From contig NCGF01000019.1 in assembly GCA_002281485.1 (NCBI GenBank), forward strand, positions 1 through 60,165: a stretch of 60,165 bases of DNA. Reading direction: 5' to 3'. The stretch is from Sphingomonas sp. 28-66-16 (GTDB taxonomy: Bacteria; Pseudomonadota; Alphaproteobacteria; Sphingomonadales; Sphingomonadaceae). This document shows positions 47,769-57,169 of this stretch, one piece after another. The notes beneath the pieces are model-generated. The model ran no database searches. It was not told the DNA's origin and saw only the letters and a list, made by a program, of their open reading frames with translations. Each line of letters opens with the position of its first letter. Position 1 is the stretch's first letter. The translations under genes were made by a program, and so were the position numbers.

Positions 47769-48171
47769 GGGGGGCAGGGGCATGGCGGCCGGGCGGTTCA
47801 ATTGCCGCCCAACCCGTCAGACCATTAAATCATAATGTATGGCGTCGCGGCATTGGGCAGATGATCGCCGCCGCCACCCATTAGAAACGTTACGGGCATT
47901 ATATCGTTATCGGCATCAAGCACGAAGCTGTCGGGGCCAGGACCTCTGCCGCTTCGTGCCGCGTTGTCCGAGATCGACAATGACCGCCTCACCGCGAATC
48001 CGGAGCCGACACCGGCGATTGCCCCCTAGATCGGCCGTCCGCCGCAGCCTTGTGGATGACCCGAGCACCTAATCGATCTGCCTTCGCGCGCGTCTCGCAT
48101 TCCCCCCTTGTGCATCGCAGCAGGGCGTTGCAGCATGTCCCGACGGCTTTTGACGGGAAACGATCGACTTA
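47769..48171. other. Gene-free interval (403 bp)
   Basis: It contains a weak hairpin, GGGCGG-N8-CCGCCC (47791-47810), about 22 bp past mmsA. Then an AT-richer stretch (about 47820-47920, with ATTAAATCATAATG and ATTATATCGTTATC) could hold the promoter of the ATP-grasp operon. No gene with convincing codon bias is seen, and no RNA gene is recognised. Confidence 0.55.
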
Positions 48172-49671
48172 ATGGGGCTCACGCGCGCGTTTGACGAGAT
48201 CTGGGGAAACGCCACCAGCGAGGTGGCGCGCACCGAACTCGCCGCGCTTGGCGATTGGCTCGCGGAGACGCCGCCCGCCGAATTGAGCCGTCGCCAGCAA
48301 TCGGCCGAGGCGACCTTCCGCCAGCTCGGGATCACCTTCGCCGTCTATGGCGACAGCGATGCCGCCGAACGGATCATCCCCTTCGATATCGTCCCGCGCG
48401 TGTTCCTCAAGGACGAATGGGCGCGGTTGTCCGAAGGGCTGGTCCAGCGGGTCGAGGCGATCAACGCCTTTCTCGACGACATCTACGGCGCGCGGCGGAT
48501 CATGGCCGAGGGGGTGCTGCCGGCCGATCTGATCTTCGGCAATGCCCAGTTCCGCCCCGAGATCGATGGCATGCGGCCGCCGCACGGCGTGTCGGCGCAT
48601 ATCTGCGGGATCGATCTGGTGCGCACCGGGCCCGACGATTTCTTCGTGCTCGAGGACAATGCCCGGACCCCTTCGGGGGTGTCGTACATGCTTGAAAACC
48701 GCGAGGCGATGCTGCGCCTGTGCCCCGAATTGTTCCGCGCGCTGCGCGTCGCCGCCGTCGACAGCTATCCCGACAAATTGCTCGAGACGATGCGCTCGGT
48801 GGCGCCGCACGGGTCGGGCAACAGCCCGGTCTGTGTCGTGCTGACCCCGGGCCATTTCAACTCGGCCTATTACGAGCACAGCTTCCTCGCCGACAGCATG
48901 GGGGTGGAGCTTGTCGAGGCGGCCGATCTGGTGGTCGATGACGATATCGTCTGGATGCGGACGATTTCGGGCCGGGTGCGGGTCGATGTGATCTATCGGC
49001 GGATCGACGACGATTATCTCGATCCGCTGGTGTTCCGCCCCGATTCGATGCTCGGCGTGCCGGGGCTGATCGCGGCCTATGCGGCGGGCAATGTCGCGAT
49101 CATCAACGCGCCGGGCAACGGCATCGCCGACGACAAGGCTATCTACAGCTACATGCCCGAAATCGTGCGGTTCTATTCGGGCGGCGAGGCGAAATTGCCC
49201 AATGTCGAGACCTATCGGTGCCGCGAGCCCGAGGCGTTGAAATACGTGCTCGACAAGCTGCCCGAGCTGGTCGTGAAATTGGTCGACGGGTCGGGCGGCT
49301 ACGGCATGCTGGTCGGGCCGACCGCGAGCAAGGCCGAGATCGAGGCGTTCCGTGCTGCGCTGATCGCCGAGCCGCAGCGCTATATCGCGCAGCCGACGCT
49401 GGCGCTGTCGACCGTGCCGACCTTGGTCGAGCAGGGCGTGGCGCCGCGTCATGTCGATTTCCGCCCGTTCGTGCTCACCGGTGCCAAGGGGGTGCAGGTG
49501 GTGCCCGGGGGCCTCACCCGGGTCGCCCTCAAGGAGGGATCGCTGGTCGTCAATTCGAGCCAGGGCGGCGGGACCAAGGATTCGATGGTGCTGCTCGACA
49601 ATGGCGCAGCGCCGATGGGGCAGGGTCAGGGCCAAGTGCAGCAGCAGTCGCAATCACGGGGTCAACAGTGA
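48172..49671 (+). CDS. Circularly permuted ATP-grasp protein
   Basis: A 499-aa member of the DUF404/DUF407 circularly permuted ATP-grasp family. AINAFLDDIYGARRIMAEGV and DLVRTGPDDFFVLEDNARTP (acidic and Asn residues for metal and ATP) are the family blocks, followed by ELVVKLVDGSGGYGMLVGP, the glycine-rich ATP loop. The C-terminal block is RHVDFRPFVLTG...VVPGGLTRVALKEGS, then a Gln/Gly-rich tail. It probably forms an amide or peptide bond on an unknown substrate. It heads the operon of alpha-E and transglutaminase genes. Confidence 0.88.
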   Translation: MGLTRAFDEIWGNATSEVARTELAALGDWLAETPPAELSRRQQSAEATFRQLGITFAVYGDSDAAERIIPFDIVPRVFLKDEWARLSEGLVQRVEAINAFLDDIYGARRIMAEGVLPADLIFGNAQFRPEIDGMRPPHGVSAHICGIDLVRTGPDDFFVLEDNARTPSGVSYMLENREAMLRLCPELFRALRVAAVDSYPDKLLETMRSVAPHGSGNSPVCVVLTPGHFNSAYYEHSFLADSMGVELVEAADLVVDDDIVWMRTISGRVRVDVIYRRIDDDYLDPLVFRPDSMLGVPGLIAAYAAGNVAIINAPGNGIADDKAIYSYMPEIVRFYSGGEAKLPNVETYRCREPEALKYVLDKLPELVVKLVDGSGGYGMLVGPTASKAEIEAFRAALIAEPQRYIAQPTLALSTVPTLVEQGVAPRHVDFRPFVLTGAKGVQVVPGGLTRVALKEGSLVVNSSQGGGTKDSMVLLDNGAAPMGQGQGQVQQQSQSRGQQ

Positions 49672-49689
49672 TGGTTCGCCCAGTCCTCC

Positions 49690-49830
49690 CCGTTCGCCCT
49701 GCGCCAGGCGAAGCGCTGCTTTTTCTCTCGACGGCCGAAAAGAAGGACAGGGCCCTTCGACTGCCTGCCTGCGGCAGTCGCTCAGGAGAGCCTGGGACAG
49801 GCTCGGCCCGACTGGAACTGGACGGGTGGC
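49690..49830. repeat. Palindromic repeat, family A copy 3
   Basis: It carries CGTTCGCCCTGCGCCAGGCG, CTTTTTCTCTCGACGGCCGA and AGAAGGACAGGGCCCTTCGA, matching the core of the copy near 2881, and an inner CTGCCTGCGGCAG hairpin. It fills the gap between the ATP-grasp and alpha-E genes, inside an operon. Confidence 0.7.
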
Positions 49831-49855
49831 TTGAAGTGGTGGAGGCCCCCTGCTG

Positions 49856-50794
49856 ATGCTCTCGCGCACCGCCTCCTCGCTCTACTGGCTCGGGCGTTAC
49901 GTCGAGCGCGCCGATTTCATCGCGCGGCTGGTCGAGGCGACGGTGCGGCTCGATGCACTGTCGGCGCGGCCGGCGGGCGAGGCCGCGTGGCGGAGCGCGC
50001 TCACCGTGTCCGAGACCGAAGAAGCGTTCGCCGCGACCGGCCACGCGCTGACCCAGAACCATGTCGCGCGCTTTCTGACGCTCGATACCAGCCATCCGGG
50101 CTCGATCGTGCGCTGTCTCGAGATGGCGCGCAACAATGCCAAGGCGGTGCGGACCGCGTTGACGCGCGATGCCTGGACCTCGATCAACCGGGCGTGGCTG
50201 TTGTTCAGCAACCGATCGAGCCCCGGCGGCACGATCGCGACGCTCAATCTGGTCGAGGCGGTCAAGGTCGAGACGCTCGGATTCGAAGGCGCGATGAACC
50301 GGATGCTGCGCAACCAGGCCAATGGCTTCATCCGGCTCGGCCAGTCGATCGAGCGCGCCGACAATACCGCGCGGCTGCTCGACGTGAAATATCATCTGCT
50401 GCTGCCCGAAGGCGAAAAGGTCGGCGGTGTGATCGATCGCGATCAGTGGACGACGATCCTGCAGACGGTCTCCGCCGTCACCGCCTATCGCTGGCTCTAC
50501 AGCGAGGGGCTGACCTCGGCCAATGTCATCGATCTGCTGCTCTGCCGCCAGGAACTGCCGCGCTCGCTCGCCGGCTGCGTCGAGGAAGTCGTCGACATCC
50601 TCAGCCTGCTCGCCAAGCGCACCGGGCTCCAGGGCGAGGCCGATCGCATGGCGAGGATGCGTCTTGCCCGGCTGCAGAAGACGACCACCAAGGAGGTGAT
50701 CGCCAGCGGGCTTCACCAGTATCTGAAGGCATTCAACGACGAAAATGCGCTGCTGAGCGCGGCCATCGCCCGGCAATTCAGGTTTGCCGCATGA
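49856..50794 (+). CDS. Alpha-E domain protein (DUF403)
   Basis: A 312-aa helical protein that begins MLSRTASSLYWLGRYVERAD, the alpha-E signature (conserved Glu and Arg), continues with TRDAWTSINRAWLLF and FIRLGQSIERADNTARLLDV, a second copy of the E-R-A motif, and ends LSAAIARQFRFAA. It always occurs with ATP-grasp and transglutaminase-like genes and may act as an assembly or scaffold part for peptide modification. Its stop overlaps the next start by ATGA. Confidence 0.88.
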   Translation: MLSRTASSLYWLGRYVERADFIARLVEATVRLDALSARPAGEAAWRSALTVSETEEAFAATGHALTQNHVARFLTLDTSHPGSIVRCLEMARNNAKAVRTALTRDAWTSINRAWLLFSNRSSPGGTIATLNLVEAVKVETLGFEGAMNRMLRNQANGFIRLGQSIERADNTARLLDVKYHLLLPEGEKVGGVIDRDQWTTILQTVSAVTAYRWLYSEGLTSANVIDLLLCRQELPRSLAGCVEEVVDILSLLAKRTGLQGEADRMARMRLARLQKTTTKEVIASGLHQYLKAFNDENALLSAAIARQFRFAA

Positions 50795-51606
50795 GGCTGT
50801 CGGTCGATCATCGCACCGCCTATCGCTTCTCGACCCCGCAGAGCCGGCTGTTGCAAATGCTGCGGATGACGCCGAGTGACTCGCATGACCAGACCGTCGC
50901 GGCGTGGCGGATCGATATCGATTGCGATGCGCGGCTGAAGCCGGGGCGCGACGGGTTCGGGAACCGGGTGACGATGCTCTATGCGCAGGGGCCGATCGAC
51001 TCGATCGAGATTTGCGTGACTGGCGAGGTGCTGACGGCGGACTCGGCGGGCGTCCTCGATGGCGTCGTCGAGCGCTTTCCCCCCGCGCTGTTCCTGCGCG
51101 CGACCCCGCTGACCCAGGCCGATGCCGCGCTGACCGACTTTGCCCGGAAAGCAGCCGGCGGCGCGGCGCCGCTCGATCGGCTGCACACGCTCAACCGCGC
51201 GGTGCATGCCCGCTTCGAGCTCTGCCATCGCCGCCCGGTCCAGGGGCGCACTGCCGCTCAGGCCTTTGCCCAGGCGCGTGCGCCGGCGCGCGATCTGGCA
51301 CATATCTTCATCGCGGCGGCGCGCTCGATGGGTGTGCCGGCGCGGTATGTATCGGGTTACGGGCTGATCGTCGCCAGCGGCGCCACCCAGCCGACCCCGC
51401 ATGGTTGGGCCGAGGCGTTCGTCGAGGGCATCGGCTGGATCGCGTTCGATCCGAGCATGGGCCTGTGCGCGGCCGAGGAATATGTCCGGGTCGCCATCGG
51501 CCTCGATGCGCTCGGCGCGGCGCCGGTGGCGGGATCGCGGCTCGGCGAGGGCAACGAAGACCTCGACGTCGATGTCCATGTCGAGCAACTGTCGCCGCAG
51601 GCATAG
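50791..51606 (+). CDS. Transglutaminase-like protein without the catalytic cysteine
   Basis: A 271-aa protein of the bacterial transglutaminase-like family. The N-terminal domain (MRLSVDHRTAYRFSTPQSRL) and the linker are typical. In the core, the usual G-V-C-Q-D before the helix AHIFIAAARSMGVPARYVSG is replaced by A164-P-A166-R-D (ARAPARDLAHIFI), so the nucleophile Cys is Ala. The His (PHGWAEAF) and Asp (WIAFDPSMG) of the triad remain. It therefore looks like a pseudo-enzyme that could bind but not cleave or cross-link. The ATG overlaps the alpha-E stop by 4 bp. Confidence 0.87.
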   Translation: MRLSVDHRTAYRFSTPQSRLLQMLRMTPSDSHDQTVAAWRIDIDCDARLKPGRDGFGNRVTMLYAQGPIDSIEICVTGEVLTADSAGVLDGVVERFPPALFLRATPLTQADAALTDFARKAAGGAAPLDRLHTLNRAVHARFELCHRRPVQGRTAAQAFAQARAPARDLAHIFIAAARSMGVPARYVSGYGLIVASGATQPTPHGWAEAFVEGIGWIAFDPSMGLCAAEEYVRVAIGLDALGAAPVAGSRLGEGNEDLDVDVHVEQLSPQA

Positions 51607-51710
51607 CGCCGCCGCCCTATCGCCCCCGCTCCGGCCCAGCCCGAACGGGGCCTCGTAAATCGAAAGCGCGGGTGCCGCAGCCGGCCGGTACCGTCGGACG
51701 GTCAGCGGGC

Positions 51711-52493
51711 CTAGACGAGTTCCTCGGCGATCGCGGGCAAGCGCTGGGCGGGCGCGTCGGGGTCCTGCATCAGCGCCCAGCCGGTCGGCCCGAGCACCTC
51801 GATCGGGCGATAGCGGGTCTTGTACGACATCCGCTCCGATCCCTTCACCCAATAGCCGAGATAGACATAAGCCAGCCCGATCGCGCGCGCGCGGACGATG
51901 TGATCGAGGATGATCAGATTGCCGAGGCCGGGGCGGCCGGCATCTTCCGCGTCGAAGAAGCTGTAGATCATCGACAGGCCATCGGCCTGCTGATCGGTCA
52001 GGCACGCGCCGACCAGCCGGCCGGGCCGCCCGTCGACCGAAGGGGTGCGATATTCGACGACGAAGGAATTGACCGGGCTCTGCTCGACCATGTCGGCATA
52101 GTCGCTCTCGTCCATGCCGGCCATGCCGCCGCCGGGATGCCGGCTGCCCAGATAGCGGCGCAGCAGCGCATATTGCTCGTCGGTGGCCCAGGGCCGGCAG
52201 GCGCTGACCTCGAGATCGGCGTGGCGCCGGATCAGCTTGCGCTGGGTGGCATTGGGCGCGAATTCATCGGCGATCACCCGCACCGAAACGCACGAATTGC
52301 ACCCCGCGCAGCTCGGGCGATAGGCGACCGACTGGCTGCGGCGAAAACCGATCCGGCCGAGCGCATCGTTGAGCTCGGCCGCGTGCGGACCATTGAGCTC
52401 GGTGAACACCTTCCGCTCCATCCGGCCCGGCAGATAGGGGCAGGGCGAAGGGCTGGTCACGAAAAATCGAGGAAAGCGAAATGGCGCCGTCAC
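51711..52493 (-). CDS. bpt: Aspartate/glutamate leucyltransferase (arginyltransferase family)
   Basis: A 260-aa N-end-rule aminoacyl-tRNA-protein transferase that attaches Leu to N-terminal Asp or Glu and so marks proteins for ClpAP. The N-terminal domain has [15 protein letters not shown] and the Cys-rich block [16 protein letters not shown]. The GNAT-like domain has [20 protein letters not shown] and [20 protein letters not shown], and [18 protein letters not shown] is the family signature. It is convergent with the transglutaminase-like gene. Confidence 0.93.
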   Translation of the reverse strand: MTAPFRFPRFFVTSPSPCPYLPGRMERKVFTELNGPHAAELNDALGRIGFRRSQSVAYRPSCAGCNSCVSVRVIADEFAPNATQRKLIRRHADLEVSACRPWATDEQYALLRRYLGSRHPGGGMAGMDESDYADMVEQSPVNSFVVEYRTPSVDGRPGRLVGACLTDQQADGLSMIYSFFDAEDAGRPGLGNLIILDHIVRARAIGLAYVYLGYWVKGSERMSYKTRYRPIEVLGPTGWALMQDPDAPAQRLPAIAEELV

Positions 52494-52724
52494 TGCCGCT
52501 GGTTCCCCTTGTTGCCGGAAATCGACACCCTGTACCGCCTGTTATGAAAGGTCCCGATCGTGATGAAAAGCGCCTTTACCATGAAAGAAGGTTAACGCGG
52601 CGCCCGCGTGATTCAAGCGCCGAGTGGCGGTCGATCGGGATACGATAATCGCTTCGGGCCAAAGCCACAAAGCCGCCCGACTCGGCTCGTCGCGCGGCGG
52701 ATTCGCTTCGTCAGATTGCGGCGG

Positions 52725-53963
52725 TCAGGCGAGCTCGACGAGCCCGGCCTCGTAGCCCGCCGCGCGAATGGCGGCGACCAGTCGATCGAGATGCGCCTTG
52801 TCGCGCGTCTCGCATTCGATGTCGGTGATCAGCCCCTTGGCGGGCAAGGTCGTGAAAACGCGCTGGTGATAGACCTCGATGATGTTGACCCGTTCGGCGT
52901 CGAACACCCGGACCAGATTGAACAGCGCGCCCGGCTGATCCTGCAGCCGCACCCTGAGCCGCGCCAGCCGGCCCGAGCGCGCGAGATCGCGCAGGAGGAC
53001 ATTGGCGAGCAGCCGGGTATCGATATTGCCGCCGCACAGCACCACGCCGACAGTCTTGCCGGCAAAGCGATCGGGGTGCTGCAGCAACGCGGCGAGCCCG
53101 GCGGCGCCCGCGCCTTCGACCACGGTCTTTTCGATCTGGAGGAGCAGGCTGACCGCCTTTTCGAGGTTGCGCTCGCTGACCAGCACGATGTCGTCGACCA
53201 GCGCCTCGACCATCCGCGCGGTGATCGCGCCGGGTTCCTTGACGGCGATGCCCTCGGCCAGCGTGTCGCCGGCACAGGGCATCTGGGTGCCGTTGATCCG
53301 GTTGTACATCGAGGGGAAGAGTTCGGCCTCGACGCCGATCACCTCGATCGGCCGGCCACTCGCCCGCGCGACGGTGGCCATGCCCGATATCAATCCGCCG
53401 CCGCCGATCGGGGTCACCAGCGTGTCGATTTCGGGCACGTCGTCGAGCATCTCGATCGCGACGGTGCCTTGGCCGGCGATGATGCGGGTATCGTCGAACG
53501 GATGGACGAAGGTCAGCCCGCGCTCGGTCTCGAGCAGCCGGGCATGGGCATAGGCCTCGTCGAAGGTCTCGCCGTGCAGCACGACGGTCGCGCCGTGCCC
53601 TTCGGTCTGGGTGACCTTCACCGTCGGGGTCGTCGTCGGCATCACGATCGTCGCCGGGATGCCGAGCCGCTGCGCGTGATAGGCGAGCCCCTGCGCATGA
53701 TTGCCGGCCGAGGCGGCGATCACGCCGATCGTCTGCGGGCCGAGCTGCATCAGCGTGTTGAGCGCGCCGCGCTCCTTGTAGGCGGCGGTGAACTGCAGGT
53801 TTTCGAACTTGAGATAGACCGTGGCACCGGTCAGTTGCGACAGCGTTCTGCTGATCAGCGTCGGGGTGCGGACGATCGACGGGGCGATCCGGGCATGCGC
53901 CGCGCGGACATCGTCGATCGATACGGGCAGCGGCGCGGAGCCGGACAGGGGAACGCTAGCCAT
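52725..53963 (-). CDS. ilvA: Threonine ammonia-lyase
   Basis: A 412-aa PLP enzyme that converts threonine to 2-oxobutanoate and ammonia, the first step of isoleucine synthesis or a catabolic variant. PLP-binding Lys63 lies in FTAAYKERGALN. SAGNHAQGLAYHAQ and the phosphate-binding PIGGGGLISGMA follow. The C-terminal ACT domain (LRVRLQDQPGALFNLVRVFD) is single, as in the short form. The start at 53963 gives MASVPLSGS; the upstream frame is shadow sequence of the divergent gene. Confidence 0.93.
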   Translation of the reverse strand: MASVPLSGSAPLPVSIDDVRAAHARIAPSIVRTPTLISRTLSQLTGATVYLKFENLQFTAAYKERGALNTLMQLGPQTIGVIAASAGNHAQGLAYHAQRLGIPATIVMPTTTPTVKVTQTEGHGATVVLHGETFDEAYAHARLLETERGLTFVHPFDDTRIIAGQGTVAIEMLDDVPEIDTLVTPIGGGGLISGMATVARASGRPIEVIGVEAELFPSMYNRINGTQMPCAGDTLAEGIAVKEPGAITARMVEALVDDIVLVSERNLEKAVSLLLQIEKTVVEGAGAAGLAALLQHPDRFAGKTVGVVLCGGNIDTRLLANVLLRDLARSGRLARLRVRLQDQPGALFNLVRVFDAERVNIIEVYHQRVFTTLPAKGLITDIECETRDKAHLDRLVAAIRAAGYEAGLVELA

Positions 53964-54021
53964 GGCGCTGGCCCCTAGACCATCTGGCGCGACGAAGGAA
54001 CACGCCTTATGCGGCTGGGGC

Positions 54022-54876
54022 ATGGCACATATCGCATTCATCGGCACGGGCATCATGGGCGGCCCCATGGCGCGACATCTGGCGGTCGCCGGGCATCGGC
54101 TCACCGTCTTCAACCGCACCCGCGCCAAGGCCGAAGCCTGGGTTGCGGCCAATGGCGGATCGGTCGCCGACAGCCCCGCCGACGCCGCGCGCGGCCAGGA
54201 CGCGGTGATCGCCTGCGTCGGCAACGACGCCGATCTGGCAGCGATCACGCTCGGCAGCGACGGGGCGTTCGCGGCGATGCGCGACGACGCGGTGTTCGTC
54301 GATCACACCACCGTCTCGGCCGATATCGCCCGGCGGCTGGCGGCGGCGCGCGCGCTGGTGGTCGATGCGCCGGTGTCGGGCGGGCAGGCGGGCGCCGAGA
54401 ACGGCAAGCTGTCGATCATGTGCGGCGGCTCGGGCGCGGCGATGGCGGCGGCCGAACCGCTGATGGCCGCTTATGCGCTGCGGATCGTCCATGTCGGCGG
54501 GCCCGGCGCGGGGCAGCAGACCAAGATGGTCAACCAGATTGCGATCGCCGGCGTGCTCCAGGGGCTCAGCGAGGCGCTCCGGTTCGCGCAGGCGAGCGAT
54601 CTCGATCTCGATCGGGTGTTCGAGGCGATTTCGGGCGGCGCGGCGCAAAGCTGGCAGATGGTCAATCGCTGGCAGACGATGGCGGCCGACAGGTTCGATT
54701 TCGGCTTTGCGATCGACTGGATGCGCAAGGATCTCGGCCTCGCGCTCGACGAGGCGCGCAAGAACGGCGCGACGCTGCCGGTCGCGGCGCTGGTCGATCA
54801 ATTCTATGCCGAGGTCCAGAAGATGGGCGGCGCGCGGCAGGATACCAGCGCGCTGGTGCGGCGGTTGCCGAAATGA
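54022..54876 (+). CDS. NAD(P)-dependent 3-hydroxyisobutyrate-dehydrogenase-like oxidoreductase
   Basis: A 284-aa beta-hydroxyacid dehydrogenase. The Rossmann motif is MAHIAFIGTGIMGGPMARHL, the substrate motif FVDHTTVSADIARRL and APVSGGQAGAENGKLSIMCGG, and the catalytic Lys lies in QQTKMVNQI. It could be MmsB of valine degradation or a tartronate-semialdehyde or glyoxylate reductase; I do not commit. The ATGA overlap with the amidohydrolase indicates co-translation. It diverges from ilvA by 58 bp. Confidence 0.87.
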   Translation: MAHIAFIGTGIMGGPMARHLAVAGHRLTVFNRTRAKAEAWVAANGGSVADSPADAARGQDAVIACVGNDADLAAITLGSDGAFAAMRDDAVFVDHTTVSADIARRLAAARALVVDAPVSGGQAGAENGKLSIMCGGSGAAMAAAEPLMAAYALRIVHVGGPGAGQQTKMVNQIAIAGVLQGLSEALRFAQASDLDLDRVFEAISGGAAQSWQMVNRWQTMAADRFDFGFAIDWMRKDLGLALDEARKNGATLPVAALVDQFYAEVQKMGGARQDTSALVRRLPK

Positions 54877-56564
54877 GGCGTGGCGGCCGCCAACGAGCGT
54901 CGGGCCTCGTCAGACGCGCGCTGCTCGTAGGCGCTTGGGCGTTGAGCGGTGCGCTCCCCGCCACCCCCGCGCTCGCCGACGCGTTGATCGACAATGTTCA
55001 GGGGATGACGCTCGATGCCGAGGGGCGCGTCGTCCGCTTTTCGGGGCTGTTGATGACCCCCGACGGCCATGTCATCCGGCTGCTGCGCGAAGGCGAGAAG
55101 CGCCCCGACAAGCTCGACTGGCGCGCCGACATGAAGGGGCGGGTGCTGCTGCCCGGCTTCGTCGATGCGCATGGCCATGTCATGGAACTGGGGTTCCGTG
55201 CGCTCGAACTCGATCTGTCGGAGACGAGGTCGCTCGAAGAGGCCAAGGCGAAGATCGCCGCCTATGTCGCTGCCAATCCCGAGCGCAAATGGATCCTGGG
55301 GGGCGGCTGGAACCAGGAGAAATGGGGGCTTGGCCGCTTCCCGACCGCTGCCGATCTCGATGCCGTGGTCGCCGATCGCCCGGTCTGGCTCGCGCGCGCC
55401 GATGGCCATGCCAGCTGGGCGAACAGCGCGGCGATGAAGGAAGCCGGGGTGACCGCGAAAAGCGTCTCCCCGCCCGGCGGCCGGATCGAAAAGGCGGGCA
55501 CGCTGCCCTCGGGGGTGTTCGTCGATTCGGCCCAGAGCCTCGTCGCGAGGGCAGTGCCGCAACCCTTGCCCAAGGATCTCGCCGCGGCGTTCCTGAAGGC
55601 GCAGGCGCTGCTGCTGCGCGACGGCGTCACCGCGACGGCGGACATGGGCACGACGATCGACGAATGGATGACCTATCGCCGCGCCGGCGATGTCGGCTCG
55701 CTGCGGGTACGGATCATGAGCTATGGCGCGGGCATCGAGGATACGATCCGGATCGGCGGCACCGGCCCGACGCCGTGGCTCTATAGCGGCCGGCTCAAGC
55801 TCAACGGGGTCAAGCTCTATGCCGATGGCGCGCTCGGCTCGCGCGGCGCGTGGCTCAAGGCGCCGTATAGCGACGCGCCCGGGCAGAGCGGCGCGGGTTT
55901 CCTGTCGGACGACGTGCTGCGCAACCGGATGAGCCGCGCGGCGATGGACGGCTATCAGATCGCGGTCCATGCGATCGGCGACAAGGCCAATGCGCAGGTG
56001 CTCGATGCGATCGAGGAACTCGCGCTGACCTATGACGGCGATCGCCGCTGGCGGATCGAGCACGCCCAGATCGTCGACCCGGTCGATCTGCCGCGCTTCG
56101 GCAAGCATGGCATCGTCGCCTCGATGCAGCCGGTTCACCAGACCAGCGACCGGACGATGGCCGAGGCGCGGCTCGGCCCCGATCGGCTCGCGGGCGCCTA
56201 TGCCTGGGCGTCGATGCTGCGGAACGGCGCGACGCTCGCGTTCGGCACCGATTATCCGGTCGAGAGCCCCGATCCCTTTGCCGGCTGGGCCGCCGCCTTC
56301 ACCCGCAGCGATGCCGAGGGCCAGCCCTATGGCGGCTGGCAGCCGCAGGAACGCGTCACGCGCGAACAGGCGTGGAAGGCCTATACCGCCGACGCCGCCT
56401 ATGCGGGCTTTGCCGAAAAGGAATTCGGGCGGCTCGCGCCGGGGCAGTTCGCCGATTTCATCATCGTCGACCGCGATCCGCTGCTCGCTTCGGCGAGCGA
56501 TCTGCGCGCGACCCGGGTCGAGGAGACCTGGGTCGGCGGGCAGAAGGTGTTCGAACGCCGCTAG
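54873..56564 (+). CDS. Exported amidohydrolase (YtcJ-like)
   Basis: A 563-aa metal-dependent hydrolase of the amidohydrolase 3 family. A signal peptide at residues 13-36 (RRALLVGAWALSGALPAT, cleaved near ALA) points to the periplasm. The metal motif VDAHGHVMELG gives two His, VHAIGDKAN and RIEHAQIVDP two more, and FGTDYPVES the Asp. The C-terminal sandwich has LAPGQFADFIIVDRDPL. The substrate is unknown. Its start overlaps the stop of the oxidoreductase gene. Confidence 0.88.
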   Translation: MRRGGRQRASGLVRRALLVGAWALSGALPATPALADALIDNVQGMTLDAEGRVVRFSGLLMTPDGHVIRLLREGEKRPDKLDWRADMKGRVLLPGFVDAHGHVMELGFRALELDLSETRSLEEAKAKIAAYVAANPERKWILGGGWNQEKWGLGRFPTAADLDAVVADRPVWLARADGHASWANSAAMKEAGVTAKSVSPPGGRIEKAGTLPSGVFVDSAQSLVARAVPQPLPKDLAAAFLKAQALLLRDGVTATADMGTTIDEWMTYRRAGDVGSLRVRIMSYGAGIEDTIRIGGTGPTPWLYSGRLKLNGVKLYADGALGSRGAWLKAPYSDAPGQSGAGFLSDDVLRNRMSRAAMDGYQIAVHAIGDKANAQVLDAIEELALTYDGDRRWRIEHAQIVDPVDLPRFGKHGIVASMQPVHQTSDRTMAEARLGPDRLAGAYAWASMLRNGATLAFGTDYPVESPDPFAGWAAAFTRSDAEGQPYGGWQPQERVTREQAWKAYTADAAYAGFAEKEFGRLAPGQFADFIIVDRDPLLASASDLRATRVEETWVGGQKVFERR

Positions 56565-56753
56565 GCCGTCGCGCCCGTCCGTCGCCATTTCATTCTGTCG
56601 GCAGCGCGCGGCCCGCCGGAACACCGGCGCGAGATCGACGTTGTTGTGCGCATGGCCTCATCCGCCACGCGCCCCGGCGACTGCCGGCCGCTCGTCAACC
56701 TACCGGCCCGCCGCTTCGGCGCGGCGCCGGATCGATCAACAGGGAATCGCTTC

Positions 56754-57041
56754 ATGAAATCCACCATTGCCATCCTCGGCGTTCTCGCGCTGCTGCCGCT
56801 CGCCGCTTGTGACAAGGGCAAGGGCGACGACGCCCTCGCCGCCAACATCACCGAGGCCGCCGACAACCGCGCCGACATGATCGACAATCAGGCCGAGATG
56901 ATGAAGGATCAGGCCGATCAGATCCGCGACAACGCCGAAAACCGCGCCGATGCGGTCGACGATGCCGATGTCAACGCCAACGCGATGACGCCTGCGCAGC
57001 GCGAGGCGATCATCAACAACACCGCCCCGGTCCCCCAATAA
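56754..57041 (+). CDS. Small lipoprotein with Asp/Asn-rich coiled region (95 aa)
   Basis: The signal sequence MKSTIAILGVLALLPLAAC ends in a lipobox (LAAC, Cys19). The mature part is a charged helix with a near-heptad alternation (NRADMIDNQAEMMKDQADQI) and a C-terminal NAMTPAQREAIINNTAP. The ATG at 56754 has AGGGAA upstream. It is probably outer-membrane anchored. The function is unknown. Confidence 0.8.
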   Translation: MKSTIAILGVLALLPLAACDKGKGDDALAANITEAADNRADMIDNQAEMMKDQADQIRDNAENRADAVDDADVNANAMTPAQREAIINNTAPVPQ

Positions 57042-57073
57042 CCGAATCGGCGCGTCGCCCCCCGCCGCGCCGT

Positions 57074-57108
57074 AAGGCCCCGTCCGGTGCACGCCCGGGC
57101 GGGGCCTT
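57074..57108 (+). terminator. Terminator-like hairpin after the lipoprotein gene
   Basis: AAGGCCCCG (57074-57082) and CGGGGCCTT (57100-57108) pair over 9 bp with a 17-base GC-rich loop. TCCTTG follows on the plus strand. It lies 32 bp past the stop. Confidence 0.65.
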
Positions 57109-57169
57109 TCCTTGTGCGCGATCACTCGGTCTGCTTGCCCCCGGTAAGGAAAAGCCTTACCCTGCACGC

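Noticed and set aside
47839-48072. A possible 77-aa gene upstream of the ATP-grasp gene
   Set aside because: It is Arg/Pro-rich, lacks an SD and third-position GC bias, and looks like chance.
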